Shown: positions 1 through 11,414 of the stretch, in pieces
How positions within the stretch are numbered: position 1 is the first letter of the stretch
How the letters are laid out: the number at the start of each line of letters is the position of its first letter
Source: Gnetum montanum
Lineage: Eukaryota; Streptophyta; Gnetopsida; Gnetales; Gnetaceae
Direction: 5' to 3'
DNA: 64,000 nt
Assembly (NCBI GenBank): GCA_015680685.1
Contig: MNCI01017582.1
Coordinates: 292,186 to 356,185 of the forward strand
Notes under the pieces: model-generated
Told to the model about the DNA's origin: nothing
Databases searched by the model: none
Seen by the model: only the letters and a program-made list of their open reading frames with translations
Program-made: the position numbers and the translations under genes

Positions 1-394
1 TCTAGTGCCTACAGACATTTTAAGGTGTGGTTATGCAGGGGCATTAGAGGTTGGAACCTGCTTTGGGGAGGACCCACTTGCATAATTTTTTTGTAATTTG
101 CACTCATAAGACATCTTCCACATACCATCTATTTCCCTCAGTGTATTTTCAATGATATTCTTTCCATTATTACTATCCCTCCAATTCAAGCATTCCTATT
201 AACCATCACATAGCCTTTTTCTCCCCTTTACCATTCGAGGTCCTTATTGATAAATTCAACACCATCATAATTTTTGTACCTTTAGAACCAGTTGAATTAC
301 CCTATAACCCCTTAGCACTCATCTAGATGTCCTTAGTTTACATCATTTATTTCAGAAAAATATTAAAAATTTGATATATTCCATAAGTGCCCTA

Positions 395-470
395 ACATCG
401 ATACGTGATATCGCGGCCGCTACGATATCATGTCCATGCTATTGTGTCCCAAAAATATATATATATGTGA
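395..470 (+). promoter_or_regulatory. Internal promoter-like block of A1 (GATATC array and AT run)
   Basis: Two GATATC cores (407-412 and 424-429) flank a GCGGCCGC (413-420), followed by an alternating AT run at 451-466. The arrangement copies that of the LTR, where GATATC palindromes precede TATAAATA. It lies about 500 bases before the ORF2 start. Equivalent blocks occur in A2 (23860-23925) and A3 (45260-45322); in A4 the palindromes are missing. An internal promoter for ORF2 is an inference. Confidence 0.45.
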
Positions 471-636
471 CCCCCCTACACTGCTTAACATCATTTGCAA
501 CTATTCACGTGGGGGAAGTTTTTTAAATTTCTCTCTATGACTTGCGATTGCACATCCTTTGCTTTCATATCCATAACTCGCTTACTAGTACTCCAATTTT
601 CGTTCCGTTTGAACTTACTTGAACCCAGAGTGTTTA

Positions 637-658
637 GCTTAGTCGTGGCGGAGGGGCA
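637..658 (+). promoter_or_regulatory. Central polypurine-tract-like site, A1
   Basis: The GTGGCGGAGGGGC run is the A1 version of the site that reads TTAGTCATGGGGGAGGGAC in A2 and A4. It resembles the 3' polypurine tract that precedes the 3' LTR. See A4 (60088-60106) for the clearest copy. Confidence 0.35.
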
Positions 659-951
659 CATGCTGAATAGCACATAACATTTTTGAAATTTTTCATTGCC
701 TGAAGGACATTATCAAGGGTAATTAGTTATAAACTTAAGGATAAATGCACCAAAAACAATTTCATCTCCTTAGTTATACTGGGAAAGTAGATTTGGAAAC
801 CACCTAAGCAAAGAGGATTCAATATTATAATCTTTCAGGGACATTTTAATTAACGTCACATGGAGATAAAGTAAATTCATTAAGGTAAGAAGTAAGGTAT
901 AACCTAACTTTGGAAACAACCTTACTAACGATTGGCCCCATGTGATTACAG

Positions 952-3746
952 ATGGCCCCAAAATGCAGACAATAGGAAGGTCCTGCTCAACGTGGGATCA
1001 AATGACCTAGGAAAGGTGAAGGACAAGTTCCTTCCAAACAACATGTAGAGAAGAAGGATAAATCATTTAGTATCCACCAAGAAGACCCTACTACTATACA
1101 ATCAAGGCAAGCAGAAGAAGGAGCTGCTGTAGTGTTTGAATAGAGATGACATCTCATGTTGCCCTAGGATTGTGTTCAAGCCATCCATGAAAGGTCCACA
1201 TTTACTACAGTAATCATGGAATTAAACTTTGGATCTTTCAAAAAATTTGCTTTAGAGGCCATTAGGGATCACCTCCAAGGGTCCTCATTATGGCCTACCC
1301 TCTCTGAAAGTGGTTCCTAGTACTTAGGGGAAACATACCAATTTTGGCACAACAAAGAACAAGGCACCACGGTTAACATTTGTGGTGTGACTATTGATTT
1401 CTATATTTAGGCCATTTTAGAGGTATTAAACCTTCTAAATACAAGGCCAAAGGTTTCTTAGTTTTCTACCCATTCAGATCTTGATGCGTGATGAGTTTGG
1501 TTAGAAAGGATTTATAGCAAGGAAGATAAGACATTTGGGGAGTTGACGATGGAAGAGAGGATTTATTTCAAAATCGGGACTTATCACATGTTCCCCACAA
1601 AAGGTTTAAAAGGAATTTTAACATACATGGCAAGAGGATGTGTAGTGTTGAGAGAAAAGATTAATGCTAACCTACCTCATCTATATTTTATAGAGATCCT
1701 AAGGCGGTTTGAAGAACGGAAGATAGGGAAGTTTGCATTGCCCTTCCCTTGTCTTATCAGGAAGCTATGTAGATGTGCTGGTATGAGAGGATACACCAAT
1801 GATGTCCTCTGAAAAGCCCAAAATGCTTCATATGCCAAACTTCTAAAGCCACCAACTGCAAGGAAAATCACTGGTGAGATGCTAGGGCTGGAATAAGAAA
1901 AAGAATAGATGGCAGGGCCAACTACAACTCAACCTATAGGACCCAACCAACTTCCAAACACAAAACCCAACCAATAATAAGAAGCAATGCCTAGCATGGG
2001 CTAGATGGATCAACCACCACCACCACCATAAGATTACAGACCATTGATGAGCCATCTCAAGGCCATTGTTGAGATGGTCAGTTGGGGAGGTCGTAATGAA
2101 AAAAATCTCTTTTGCATCATCAACGATGTTGTACAACCTATGGTTTTTATGGATCATGTATAGGGTGAAGTGTCCATCCAGATAGGAGGAGAGAGCACTT
2201 GGTAACAACAAATTTTAGGAAATGCTGCATCCTTTCAAGTGTATTTAGAAATTGGTGAAGGGGCCACGGTGGTGGTCATGCAGCACCAGAATGCAACAGG
2301 AGCCTCGAAAGTGATTGTAGACCACATTAAAGAATCATTTAATGTGCCTGTTATGCCACCAGAAAATCTTACAAGAGCACGGGATGCTCAAACTTTGGTC
2401 GGTACCTCAATGACTCCTACGGAACATGAGGATGTACTTAATCAATTGCTACAAATAGGATAGGTAATGACGTCCTTGTTTGACATTCCATAGGATGTTA
2501 CAGAAATACAATCAGACCTCATTTCCACCAAAGGGAAGCTAGTCTTGATGGAGATGAGGGTTGAGCATGCTAAAGCAGAAGTGCAAAGATTGCAAGAAAA
2601 TCTCATGACCCTACAAGTAGCACAGCAGGATCCTTCTCAATTTGTGCCCATAGACCAGTTGGACACTTTCAAAATTGAGCAACTTACTAAGCTATTGACA
2701 AAGAATAAAAGGGTGGTGGAAGAAAAATAGAAGGCTGTTTGGGATGCCTCTATGGCACAAGCATAAACTTATGCACATACCAAGGCACTCAAAGCCTTAC
2801 AAGAGGAGAAAAAACAACTTGTTGCTGACAACCTTCGATTGATCTTTGTGGAGAAACAAAAGAATTTTCTCGAAGAACATTTTCAGCAATTGCGAGAACA
2901 ACTAATTAGGGTCAACCAAGACATGAACCATTTAGCCAAGGAAAATCAAACCCTCTCGATGGAGGAGGTACATGTCGTCTTCTAGAAGATAGCCATTGAA
3001 ATAAGTGTGTGGCAGAATGAGGCTAAACGGCATGAGAAACTAAAGGAGCATTTTCAGAACTAGGTGGGGATGTACAAAAAAATCATCGAGAAGGAAATCC
3101 ATATGGCTAAGGTCCACATCAACTCTCTTATTGCTCAACACACTAACTGGCAGGCCATATTGGACACATACATGTTTTTCCACCAGGTGGAAGTTAAGAG
3201 CCGAGACCTACAGATCCAAGATCTTACAAAGTACATGGAGTTGGCAAACCTATGGTATGCCAACCTTGCCATGTTGATAGCAAGGCACCCGAGAAGAAAG
3301 CTTAAGCAATAGGTAGCCACCACATACGTCCAATATGAAACAGAATTTGTAGAACACAAGAAAACATTGCAAAAATTAGAGGTTGCAAATTCTAAACTAA
3401 AGTGGTTAAATCAAGCTACCAAGGGTAGAAAGGTATTGCAAAAAACTTGGCTTGATAACTCACTAATTTTCAAGAATACAGAGACAAAACTAGAGCTTAC
3501 GAGGAGGACCGATAGGAGTTTGCAGCTTGGTATGTCAAAGCAAATAAAATGTTTCTGCAACTACCGTGTCCATGGAAGGTACCGACTCCATCAAGCATCA
3601 AAACATTAGCCTGGACAGCATAGGACCCTCAAACAGAAGAGGAGAAATTCTAGGCCATACTTTGACACCATCAAATCCCAAGACCTAGAGTCCAAGACAA
3701 GAAAAAGGCACCCATGGAGGAGCCACCACGACCAGGAACTACATGA
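952..3746 (+). pseudogene. ORF2 of A1: plant-transposon-like domain plus coiled coil, broken
   Basis: The start ATG at 952 matches the ATG at 60393 in A4; the stop TGA is at 3744-3746. The N-terminal quarter (about 1210-1810) encodes a globular domain with YQFWHNKEQGTTVNICGVT and, later, an FPCLIRKLC-type segment followed by YTNDVL. From my knowledge this pattern resembles the Pfam 'putative plant transposon protein' domain (PF20167), but I could not search it. A Pro-rich linker follows, then a conserved GEGATVVVMQHQ segment (about 2260) and a long Lys/Glu/Gln coiled coil (2540-3420). Internal TAG and TGA codons and frameshifts break it. It carries no RT or integrase motif. It may be a DNA- or RNA-binding accessory protein, but its function is unknown. 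Confidence 0.7.
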
Positions 3747-3913
3747 GTTCCAATAAATTTTGCCATTTTCTATCTATGTTCCAATTTTTTCATATCCACT
3801 ATGGCATGAATCCATTCTCGTTAGTCAATATTCCCATACCTATCCACTATGTAATCAATGGAGATTTTTCTCACGTTAACTCAAGGACAAGTTTTCATTC
3901 AGTTTTGGTGGTA

Positions 3914-4763
3914 TGATGAGTGATGAATTGTTGGTTATGATATCACACCCATGATATCGCATACGTGATATCACGTACGCAATATTGCGTACGCGATATC
4001 TCAAACTGTCTCCTCATCTATAAATAAGAGGTAGGAAAATTTGGTAAGGAGTCTTTTAAGTTTTTCAATTTAAGTTTTTTAGTATTAAGGTAGGAACATT
4101 TTGTTAGTTTTCCTCTCAACCCTTTCTCCTAGTGCATGCTCGTAGTGTGATGATTGTAATTGTACAGCATCCTTATTCAAGTGTGACATACTTGGACATA
4201 CACATGACTAGAAATAAATATTGAGATTACTTCATCATTACAGCATCCACTTAGCTTAATTATTTAATTATTATTGTTAATTATTACTTTCTCAGTTAAT
4301 ATCTCTCTACCCTTATCTCCTAGTAATGTGGAATGAGTACAACTTAATCACAAGCATTTAACTATGACTACTTGGTAAACCAGGAGTGTACCTAGTCCAT
4401 GTGCTTGGTAATCCCAATGGTAGTCATGCACGAGGTCCAAGATGTGTACGAATGATTAAGGAATGGATGCTCATCGCACTTAGGCTTGTTTAGATTCTCT
4501 CTCACTCTCTCTCTCCTAGCTTAGTTAATATTATTTCCCATCATACCCAAGAGTAGCATTAGTGTAGGAACACATCATACACCTCACTCTAGACTAAACC
4601 ATACGTGAAAAAGCTAATACTAGTCCAAGTGGGAAGACAACAAACTACAATCTACGAGTAATTGTCTAGATACCACAACTACTCCATTTGCAGAGTTCGA
4701 TCGGATCATGCTTGAATGCTAGTATCCGTATGGTTGAGTGTAGGGGTACCTCACCACTCATCA
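3914..4763 (+). repeat. 3' LTR of A1 (850 bp)
   Basis: It starts TGATGAGTGATG and ends CCACTCATCA, an inverted terminal repeat of about eight bases. The GATATC palindrome array is at 3936-4003 and TATAAATA at 4019-4026, only 105 bases into the LTR. A conserved transcribed part follows with an AAATAAA-type poly(A) signal near 4217. It ends directly at family B sequence; the first five flanking bases are CTGTT. Confidence 0.88.
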
Positions 4764-4809
4764 CTGTTAATGCCATGGATGAGAGTTTACATTTTGAGCT
4801 AGTACCTCC

Positions 4810-5420
4810 AAAATGGAATGAAAAGCTTGTTGATGATTCCTTTTAAGAGGAGAAACCATTGGAACTATTAACTTCTATTTGGGATCTTGAACCTTCAAGC
4901 TTTGATGAGACTGGATAACAAAATGTTGAAGATTAAGTTGGACCAAAGATGGCTAGGAGAAGCCATGAAGAGGTAAGTGAGACTAAGCTTTATCTTGTTG
5001 ATGGTAGTAATGTCTTTCATGTTGAAGCTAGTGTGATGGATTCTAGTATTTCACTTCATCTTGATAGTGATTTGTTGAATGGTAATGATGAGCATCATAA
5101 TCATTATGGTAATTATGATGAGAATGAATGTCTTGTTGTGACTTCTGATGCCATTGTTAGTGAGAGGAAGAATAACAATAATACTTTTTTTAATCATGAT
5201 GGCTATTGTAGTAGTAATTATGAGAAGATCATTATTGATATTGGTTAGAACATTGATAGTGATGAATTTGATTGTCTTGGCTGTGAAATGGATGATTAGC
5301 ATGAAGGAAATTTTCATTGTAGTGCTAAGGGTGAAGGAAGAATGAAAGAGAATCTTCCAAACACCAAAAGGAAGAAGCTGAAGAAGAGTAAAAAGAAGGA
5401 AAGAAAGGATTTTTGATTAA
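4810..5420 (+). pseudogene. Acidic Asn/Asp-rich polyprotein region of family B
   Basis: Reading frames in this span give an acidic low-complexity protein with ETKLYLVDGSNVFHVEAS and NYEKIIIDIG, ending in a Lys-rich tail. B2 carries a clear homologue. It is broken by stops at 4845, 4916 and 5247. The region corresponds to no standard gypsy domain that I recognise. Its position in B2, between the protease and the integrase remnant, suggests a lineage-specific insertion in the polyprotein. Confidence 0.55.
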
Positions 5421-5724
5421 GGAAGGTTAATCCTTTTTCTTTTTATTATTATTAATTTGTTATATGTTTGAGTCATTATGGTGATGCAAGAGAAGAATTC
5501 CAAGGATATTCTCAAATGAAGAAAACATTATGGGACATGACGACAAGCCTTCATGAGCAAGGACAACTGAAAACCAAAACCTCAAATAATACTCATTCTC
5601 ATGATATTTTTAATGCATTGAGTTTTGATTGTTATGCTAAGAGTGATGGCCTTGTGTCATGGGGGCATGGTACCTTCTAGCTTGTGAAAGGTCATTAAGC
5701 ATAACATTTTAAGGATGTAAGAGA

Positions 5725-6140
5725 TGATGAGGATATCACCTAGACCCTATGTAATCCTCAATGTATCTTGGATATGTGTATGCTATTTGTGTATGTCTTC
5801 CTATGTTGATCTTTTGATGATGATTCTATGGAATTTTTCCATGTTTGGAAGTATTTTAGACTTAATTTGATGAGTTTAGGAGGTTCTAAGAAATATGGGG
5901 ACTTATTTGAATATGTCCAAAGGTTCTTGGCCTTAATAAAAGCATCTTTGTATTTTACCCTTATAAGTGAAAAGTCCCAATTGTAGGTGAGACATCCCAA
6001 CTACATTTTAGACATCCTAGCCAAGACTTCCCACATGATTTTGAGACATCCCAACCAAACTTAAGATGTCCCAGGTAGAGTTAGGATGTCCCAATTTTTA
6101 ACAATCACTTTTAGGCTAGAAATCCCATTCTTCTTTGAGA
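5725..6140 (+). repeat. Partial LTR of family B (5' half)
   Basis: It starts TGATGAGGATATCACC after a purine-rich TTAAGGATGTAAGAGA. The text parallels 10488-10990 (same order of GAGGTT, ATGGGGACTTATTTG, and GAGACATCC/GATGTCCC motifs) until the shared CCCATTCT, after which the two diverge. It contains one copy of the GAGACAT-headed unit that is tandemly repeated at 10714-10955. Confidence 0.7.
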
Positions 6141-6343
6141 CATCTCATGTGGATTTTAAGGATATCAAATTCAATGGAAAAATTGAAGGAAAGATGAAAG
6201 GTCACACCAAGAAGCTACAAATAAGAGTCTGAGGAAGGAAACTAATCAAGCTAATCAAAAGAAGAAAGGTTAGTCATAAGAATAAGAGGAATGATAAGAG
6301 ACATTTGAGAAGTCTCTTAAGAGCTTATGCAAGAAGATTTTGA

Positions 6344-6610
6344 ATGAGAGGTAAGGGAGAGCCCTATAGAGCCCATTGGCTATCCAAGGATCATTTCCAA
6401 AAGGATAAGGATAAGTGTATTTTATCTTTTGAAATTGATTCTTCTAAAGAAAAGGTACATTGTGATATCCTTCCTATTGATTGTGGTAATGCTATTTTGC
6501 AAAGACCTTGGAACTTTGACAACAAGGCTTCTTTTCATAATGCAAGAAATGTTTGGTCTATTCCAAGAGAAGATGAGATACGTGAACTTGTTCCTATGAC
6601 TTGGCAATAA
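6344..6610 (+). pseudogene. Gypsy protease region fragment (B1b)
   Basis: The 88-residue reading contains PYRAHWLSKDHFQ and a CDILPIDCGNAILQRPWNFD segment. This is the C-terminal half of the plant gypsy retropepsin-like domain, where C-D-V-x-P-x-D and a G/Q-R-P-W end are typical. The active-site D-S/T-G half is not present upstream. The homologous B2 region is at 52239-52526 and shares PWNFDN and ARNVWS. It ends at a TAA. Confidence 0.7.
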
Positions 6611-6939
6611 TACAATGAAAATATCCCCATTAATGCTCCATAGGTACTCTTGCTTAGTAAGCAAAAGTACCTATAAGCATATAAAGAGGATAGGCATTGT
6701 TTTTTCATCATGTCAAAACTTACAACAAGTGAAGATAAGCATATAAATAAACTTTCTCTAGTGTTACAACCTTTATCATTAGAATTTTTTTATGTTTTAA
6801 AGGAAAAATTGGAAGTACTTCCACCAATGAGATCCATCCAACATCAAATAGACTTCATATGGAGAGCTACAATTCCAAATGAAAGATCCCAATGCATGAC
6901 TCCAAATCAAAGGGAATAATTTGGAAAGAAAGTGAGTTA

Positions 6940-7447
6940 CTTTCTAATGGTTTTATTAAGGAATCCATCTCTACTTTTTTTGTTCCAGCTATATTAGTTC
7001 CAAAAAAAATACCGATGAATTAAGGATGTGCATAGATTCTAGGGTTGGTAATAGGATTACTATCAAGTATAGATTTCCTATTCCTATAATGGATGACATT
7101 ATTAATGTGCTTACCAACGCTAATATTTTTTCTAAAATTTATTTAAAAATTGGTTATCATAAAATAAGGATTAAACTAGAAGATGAATGAAAAACAACCT
7201 TTAAGATACTAGATGTCTTGTATGAGTGGTTAGTCATATCTTTTGGGCTAACCAACACTCCAGGCACATTTATGAGGCTCATGCATGAAGTTCTAAGGGA
7301 TTTTATTAGTAACTATTGCATTGTTATTTTTTATGATATTCTTGTGTATGGTTCTAAGGAAGAGAATCATCTACATCATTTGAGGATGATATGCTCCAAG
7401 TTATAAGAGGAAAAGTTGATGATTAATGCTAATAAATTCTACTTCAT
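6940..7447 (+). pseudogene. Gypsy reverse transcriptase, 5' part (B1b)
   Basis: Frame-corrected reading gives FVPAILVPKK, RITIKYRFPIP, IFSKI and then YEWLVISFGLTNTPGTFMRLM, the standard fingers-palm order of gypsy RT. The catalytic Y-F-D-D block reads IFYDILVYG, so the first Asp is Tyr (GAT to TAT). There are several frameshifts and stops. The domain continues after the solo LTR: HVVYKNQVKMEPSRIK lies near 8330-8375, leading into PKDVQEVRSFLSLVGFYRRF. Confidence 0.85.
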
Positions 7448-8294
7448 TAATGGGACGTGATATCACATGGGCCACGATATCGCGTCCGCCGCGATATCGC
7501 ATCCCACGCTATATCGTGTATGCGATATTGCGTCGTCCCCCATGATATCGCATACATGATATCGTGGTGCGTTTTCAAGTCTATAAATAAGAGGTGTCTT
7601 TCCCTTGTTTCTCATCTAGATCTAGACCCTTAGTGAAAATTTGGTAGTTTTACCTCTCCAGAGATAGAATATTTTCCTTGTGCCTGCAGTAGGAGCTCCA
7701 AAGTGAACGGATCTTTATTCGAGAAATTATTGTACCTAAACACAAGTTTTTGTACAACAATAAAGATGAACTTCTTGGATAAACCTTGTAGTGCATGGAA
7801 TAGGCTAAATAGGATCTATTTATTGTTATTTATTGTTTATCATTTAATTGCTTTATTATTCATTAAATCTCTCTCAACCTTTCTATCCTAGTTAAGTGCC
7901 TCAATACGATCACTCTGAGCATGTGTGTTACGCTTGGTGATCCCAGCGACGAATAACGTTTGGTAACCAAGGTTGCATTGGTTTAGGGTGTGAACGGTAA
8001 GTGGGCATGGATGCTAATACTAGGTTAATTAAGGCTTAGTTAGTTAGTTAAAGTTAGTTAATTAGTCTCTTCACCTTGTTAGCATAGGAGATAAAACAGA
8101 CAAGCTATAAAAATCACATACCTCAGACTTACTTAACCATACACTGTGACAAATACAAGTCTGGGAAGACAACGAATGATTAACCTTAAATGTTCCATAA
8201 GGTGTGTAGGCACTTGGTCTATGATTTTCAACTGGATCGCACGTGTAACACTCATTTCATATGGTTGAGTGTAGGGATACCTTGCCACTCATCA
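7448..8294 (+). repeat. Solo LTR of family A in the RT of B1b
   Basis: It starts TAATGGGACGTGATATC (TG mutated to TA) and ends CTTGCCACTCATCA. It is flanked by a perfect 5-bp target duplication TTCAT (7443-7447 and 8295-8299). GATATC and near-GATATC palindromes occur at 7458-7563 and TATAAATA at 7582-7589. There is no internal family A sequence, so it arose by LTR-LTR recombination after insertion. The U3 array holds five intact GATATC cores and two decayed ones. Confidence 0.92.
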
Positions 8295-8299
8295 TTCAT

Positions 8300-8960
8300 G
8301 ATGAAAGAAATTATACCTAGTTCATGTTGTCTACAAGAACCAAGTCAAGATGGAACCAAGTAGGATAAAGACAACATAAGAATGGCCTTTTCCTAAGGAT
8401 GTGCAAGAGGTGAGATCTTTTCTTAGTTTGGTAGGCTTCTATAGGAGATTTATTAGGAATTGTAGTTTCATTTAATGGCCTATGCTCTCTTGTTTGAAGA
8501 AAAAATCAGCCTTTATATGGAATAATGAAAAAGAAAAATCCTTTCAAGCATTGAAAGAGAAAATTTATAGTTCTCTAGTTTTGGTAATTTCAGACATCTC
8601 AAAATATTTTGAAGCAGAAGAAGATGCAAGTGGGCTTGCTATTAGAGGTGTGCTTTCTCAAGAAGATAAGCCAATTGCTTTCTTTTCCAAAAAATTAAAT
8701 GATTCTACACAATAGTATACTTAATATGAAAAGGATTTATATGCTATACTTCAAGCCATTAAACATTGGATACATTACTTGATAGGATTAGAGTTTCTTT
8801 TATTTATTGATCATAGAGCACTTCAATTTTAAAATTCTCAAATGAAATTGAGTGTCAAGCATGGGAAATGGATAGAGAAATTGCAAGAATTTCATTTTGT
8901 TTTGAAACATAGGAATGAAAAGCCTAATGTTGTGGCTAATTCTTTATCTAGAATTCTTGT
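8300..8960 (+). pseudogene. RT C-terminus and RNase H (B1b)
   Basis: RT thumb motif LSLVGFYRRFIRN is at about 8427. RNase H follows: KSAFIWNNEKEKSFQALKEK, FEAEEDASGLAIRGVLSQ, PIAFFSKKLNDSTQ, then a DHRALQF segment and RNEKPNVVANSLSR. The first RNase H Asp, usually in T-D-A-S, is replaced: the text reads EEDASG. Stops lie at 8474, 8713 and 8830. In a live element it would degrade RNA in hybrids during reverse transcription. Confidence 0.82.
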
Positions 8961-9039
8961 TATTTCTTCTAATATAAAAGTTCAAGGATTTGACTCTTTT
9001 TCTTTAGTATGTCCTAATGACAAGTATTTTGGTGCAATT

Positions 9040-10409
9040 TGGAAGAAGTTATCTTCCCCATTATTGGGAAGGACTAATAAGTGGAGAAATTTTCATGTGA
9101 AAAATGGGATTTTGTTTAAGGATCAAAAAAATTTTATTCCAAAGTATGATTTCAAGTACGAAATCGAAGAAAAATACCAAAGTGAAATGGCTACATATAT
9201 GAGCAAGACCAAGATATTAGAATTGGTAAGAAAAAATTACTTTTGGCTAGGTATGTGTAGTGATGTGGTTAAATTTGTAAAGGAATGATATACTTGTCAA
9301 AAGTTCAAAGGGGAAAAAGGTGTATATGGTCATTATCTACCTTTTCCAATCCCAAATGCTCCTTGGGAAAGTGTTTCTTTGGACTTTGTTTATGGAATTC
9401 CTATGATAAGATTTGTTCATGATTCTATACTTGTTGTACTAGATAGATTTATCAAGATGACTCATTTTATTCCATTGAAGAAAAGTAGTGATGCTTTCCA
9501 TGTTGCACATTTATTATTTTAGCATGTTGTAAAGCTATATGACATTTCTTTAAACATTTTGAGTGAAAGGAATGTCAATTTTACTAGCCATTTTTAAAGA
9601 TCACTTTGAAAACTACTTGGAACTAAGTTATCTTTTCCCATAGCCTATCACCCCCAAACTAATGGGAAAATTAAAGTTGTGGATAGATCTCTATTAAAGA
9701 TCTTAAGGTGTTTGTGTGAGGATCAACCTCAAAGGTGGAAAAAAAGGTGGCCCATGTTGAATTCTCATACAATAGTGCTTTCCATTCTAGCATTGCTAAG
9801 AGTTACTTTATGGAAAATTATGGATTTTCACCAAAAATGGTTGATGAGTTGAGGAAATTTAAAGATTATGCTTCTTTAAGTTCAAACTTTATTAAGCAAA
9901 TGAGACAATTGCATCAGCAAGCTAAATCTCACTTGGAGAAAAAGATAAATATTGTGTCTTCCAAGGTCAATGAGGGTAGGAGGATAATTAATTTCCAAAT
10001 TGGTGATTATGTTTGAATTTACTTGAGTAGATAAAGACAAAAAAATATGCACTTCTACAAGCTCAAGTCAAGGAGAATTAATCCATTTCATATCATGGCC
10101 AAAATCAATCCAAATGCTTATTGGATTAACCTACCCAATGATTTTTCTATTTCTTGTGTTTTTAATGTTTCATATTTGAGTCCATACCATGGGAATGTGA
10201 ATATATCAAGCTTAAGGAATAGTCTTGAGATCCTCAAGGATGAACTTGAAGACTTAAACTTAGTCATGCCACCAAGGAAAGAAATTGTGTTGCAAGCAAA
10301 GGAGGCTAGGAGCATAAGAGGCAAAAAAGTGCATGAGTACTTCGATCATTGGAATTATGAAGAATTTGAAAATTCCATTTGGATCCATAAGAAGGATTTA
10401 TCCTTGTGA
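9040..10409 (+). pseudogene. Gypsy integrase and polyprotein C-terminus (B1b)
   Basis: It begins with a zinc-binding part (ILELVRKNYFWLGMCSD, then CQKFKGEKG). The core reads ESVSLDFVYGIP, where the first catalytic Asp is present. The second site reads ILSERNVNFTSHF in place of an S-D-R motif. The third lies in YHPQTNGKIKVVDRSL, where Glu is Lys. The core is therefore inactive. HVEFSYNSAFHSS and YGFSPKMVDEL follow, then a GDYV segment and an end resembling the usual terminal domain (YEEFENSIWIHKKDLSL). Stops and shifts occur at 9287, 9522, 9597 and 10014. Confidence 0.82.
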
Positions 10410-10487
10410 GGTCTTAATGTTATCCAAATGGTAAACCCAAGTTGAGGAAAAGTTTAATTTCTTAAGGGTGGAAGAGATGATGAGGAC

Positions 10488-11414
10488 ATCACCTAGCTCA
10501 TGTCTAATCCTTAACATGTTTGAACATAGATGTTTGTATTTTGTTGTGTTTGTATTTTTGTATTATTTTACAAGATGTTTTCGACATGTTTGGGAGTGTC
10601 TTGGAATCATTTTGATGAGTCTAGGAGGTTATGAGAGCTATGGGGACTTATTTGGAGGTGTCCATAATTTCTAGACATTAAAACAAGCATCTTTTTATTT
10701 TTCCCTAGCAAGGGAGACATTCCAGCTACAAGTGAGATATACCAACTACATTTAAAATGTCCTAGCTATACTTAAGAAATCCTAACCAATATATCCCACA
10801 TAATTTTGAGACATTCTATCTACAAGTGAGATATCCCAACTACATTCAAAATCTCCAAGCTAGACTCAACGCATCCTAGCCAAGACATCCTGCATGATTT
10901 TGAGACATCCTAGCTAGACTTGAGATGTCCTAGCCAGAGTTAAGGCATCCCATCTATTAATAGCCACTTTTGATCAAGAAGTCCCATTCTCCTCCTAGTT
11001 GTCTCAAACAAACATGATACAATTTCCAACAAGTTTTAAAAATTTAAATTTTGAATTTAAAGAAAACAGATGAAGAGATAGGGAGAAGGATATAAGTAGA
11101 TCTCATGGATCTTCATTTTTGCAAAGAGAGTCTATCGAGAGAGAGGTGAGTAGAAAGAGAAGAATAGAGAGAGGTAGAGTCTTCACTAAGTACCTTGATC
11201 ATAATCCTTGTGTGTGTGTGATTGTTTTATTTCAACGTGTATGTGAGAGTTTGATTGAATCTCTTACCTATCCTTGGGAATTTGTGCTTTCTTTTAGCTA
11301 TAATTTCTTAATTTGAGCAAGAATAAAGCTTTAATTTTAATTTCTTGTTCAAATTTTCTATTATTATGACATTGGAAGAGCTTGGATTGTGGAATCCATT
11401 GATGCTCCTCATCA
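10488..11414 (+). repeat. 3' LTR of B1b (927 bp)
   Basis: It starts TGATGAGGACATC, after the purine-rich AAGGGTGGAAGAGA, and ends CTCCTCATCA, giving an eight-base inverted terminal repeat. A 94-bp unit is tandemly repeated at 10714-10807 and 10808-10901 with a partial third unit at 10902-10955. A TATA-like TATAAGTA is at 11091. The right boundary is inferred from the inverted repeat. Confidence 0.75.

Larger units (their letters stand above)
1..4763 (+). mobile_element. Family A retrotransposon copy A1 (right part, with 3' LTR)
   Basis: The first base aligns with about 23479 of copy A2, so the 5' LTR and ORF1 lie outside the window. What is present is the non-coding middle (1-951), ORF2 (952-3746), a degraded polypurine tract (3897-3913) and the 3' LTR (3914-4763). 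The element ends in CTCATCA, and the next base belongs to a family B element, so A1 inserted into B. Many in-frame stops show it is dead. The order of blocks matches A2 and A4 throughout. Confidence 0.88.
4764..6140 (+). mobile_element. Family B copy B1a (deleted Ty3/gypsy element with partial 3' LTR)
   Basis: The segment 4764-5420 encodes the acidic, Asn/Asp-rich region also found in B2 at 53141-53720 (shared VDDS, EEKPLEL, YEKIIID and NIDS motifs). After a short Lys-rich stretch and 5468-5680, an LTR start (TGATGAGGATATCACCTAG) is seen at 5725, homologous to the LTR at 10488. The match to that LTR stops near 6140. The left side is covered by A1. This is a truncated element joined to B1b. 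Confidence 0.7.
6150..11414 (+). mobile_element. Family B copy B1b: Ty3/gypsy pol plus 3' LTR
   Basis: It contains, in order, a protease C-terminal part (6344-6610), RT (6940-7447), RNase H (8390-8955), integrase (9040-10016), a polyprotein end (10409) and an LTR (10488-11414). That order is the Ty3/gypsy order. The solo family A LTR at 7448-8294 interrupts RT. No gag and no 5' LTR are present. It is full of stops and frameshifts and has lost catalytic residues, so it is inactive. Confidence 0.88.

Noticed and set aside
5051-5345. Ile/Thr-rich frames over the acidic region of B1a
   Set aside because: They are frame shadows of the ATT/ATG/AAT-rich acidic coding region that is homologous to B2.
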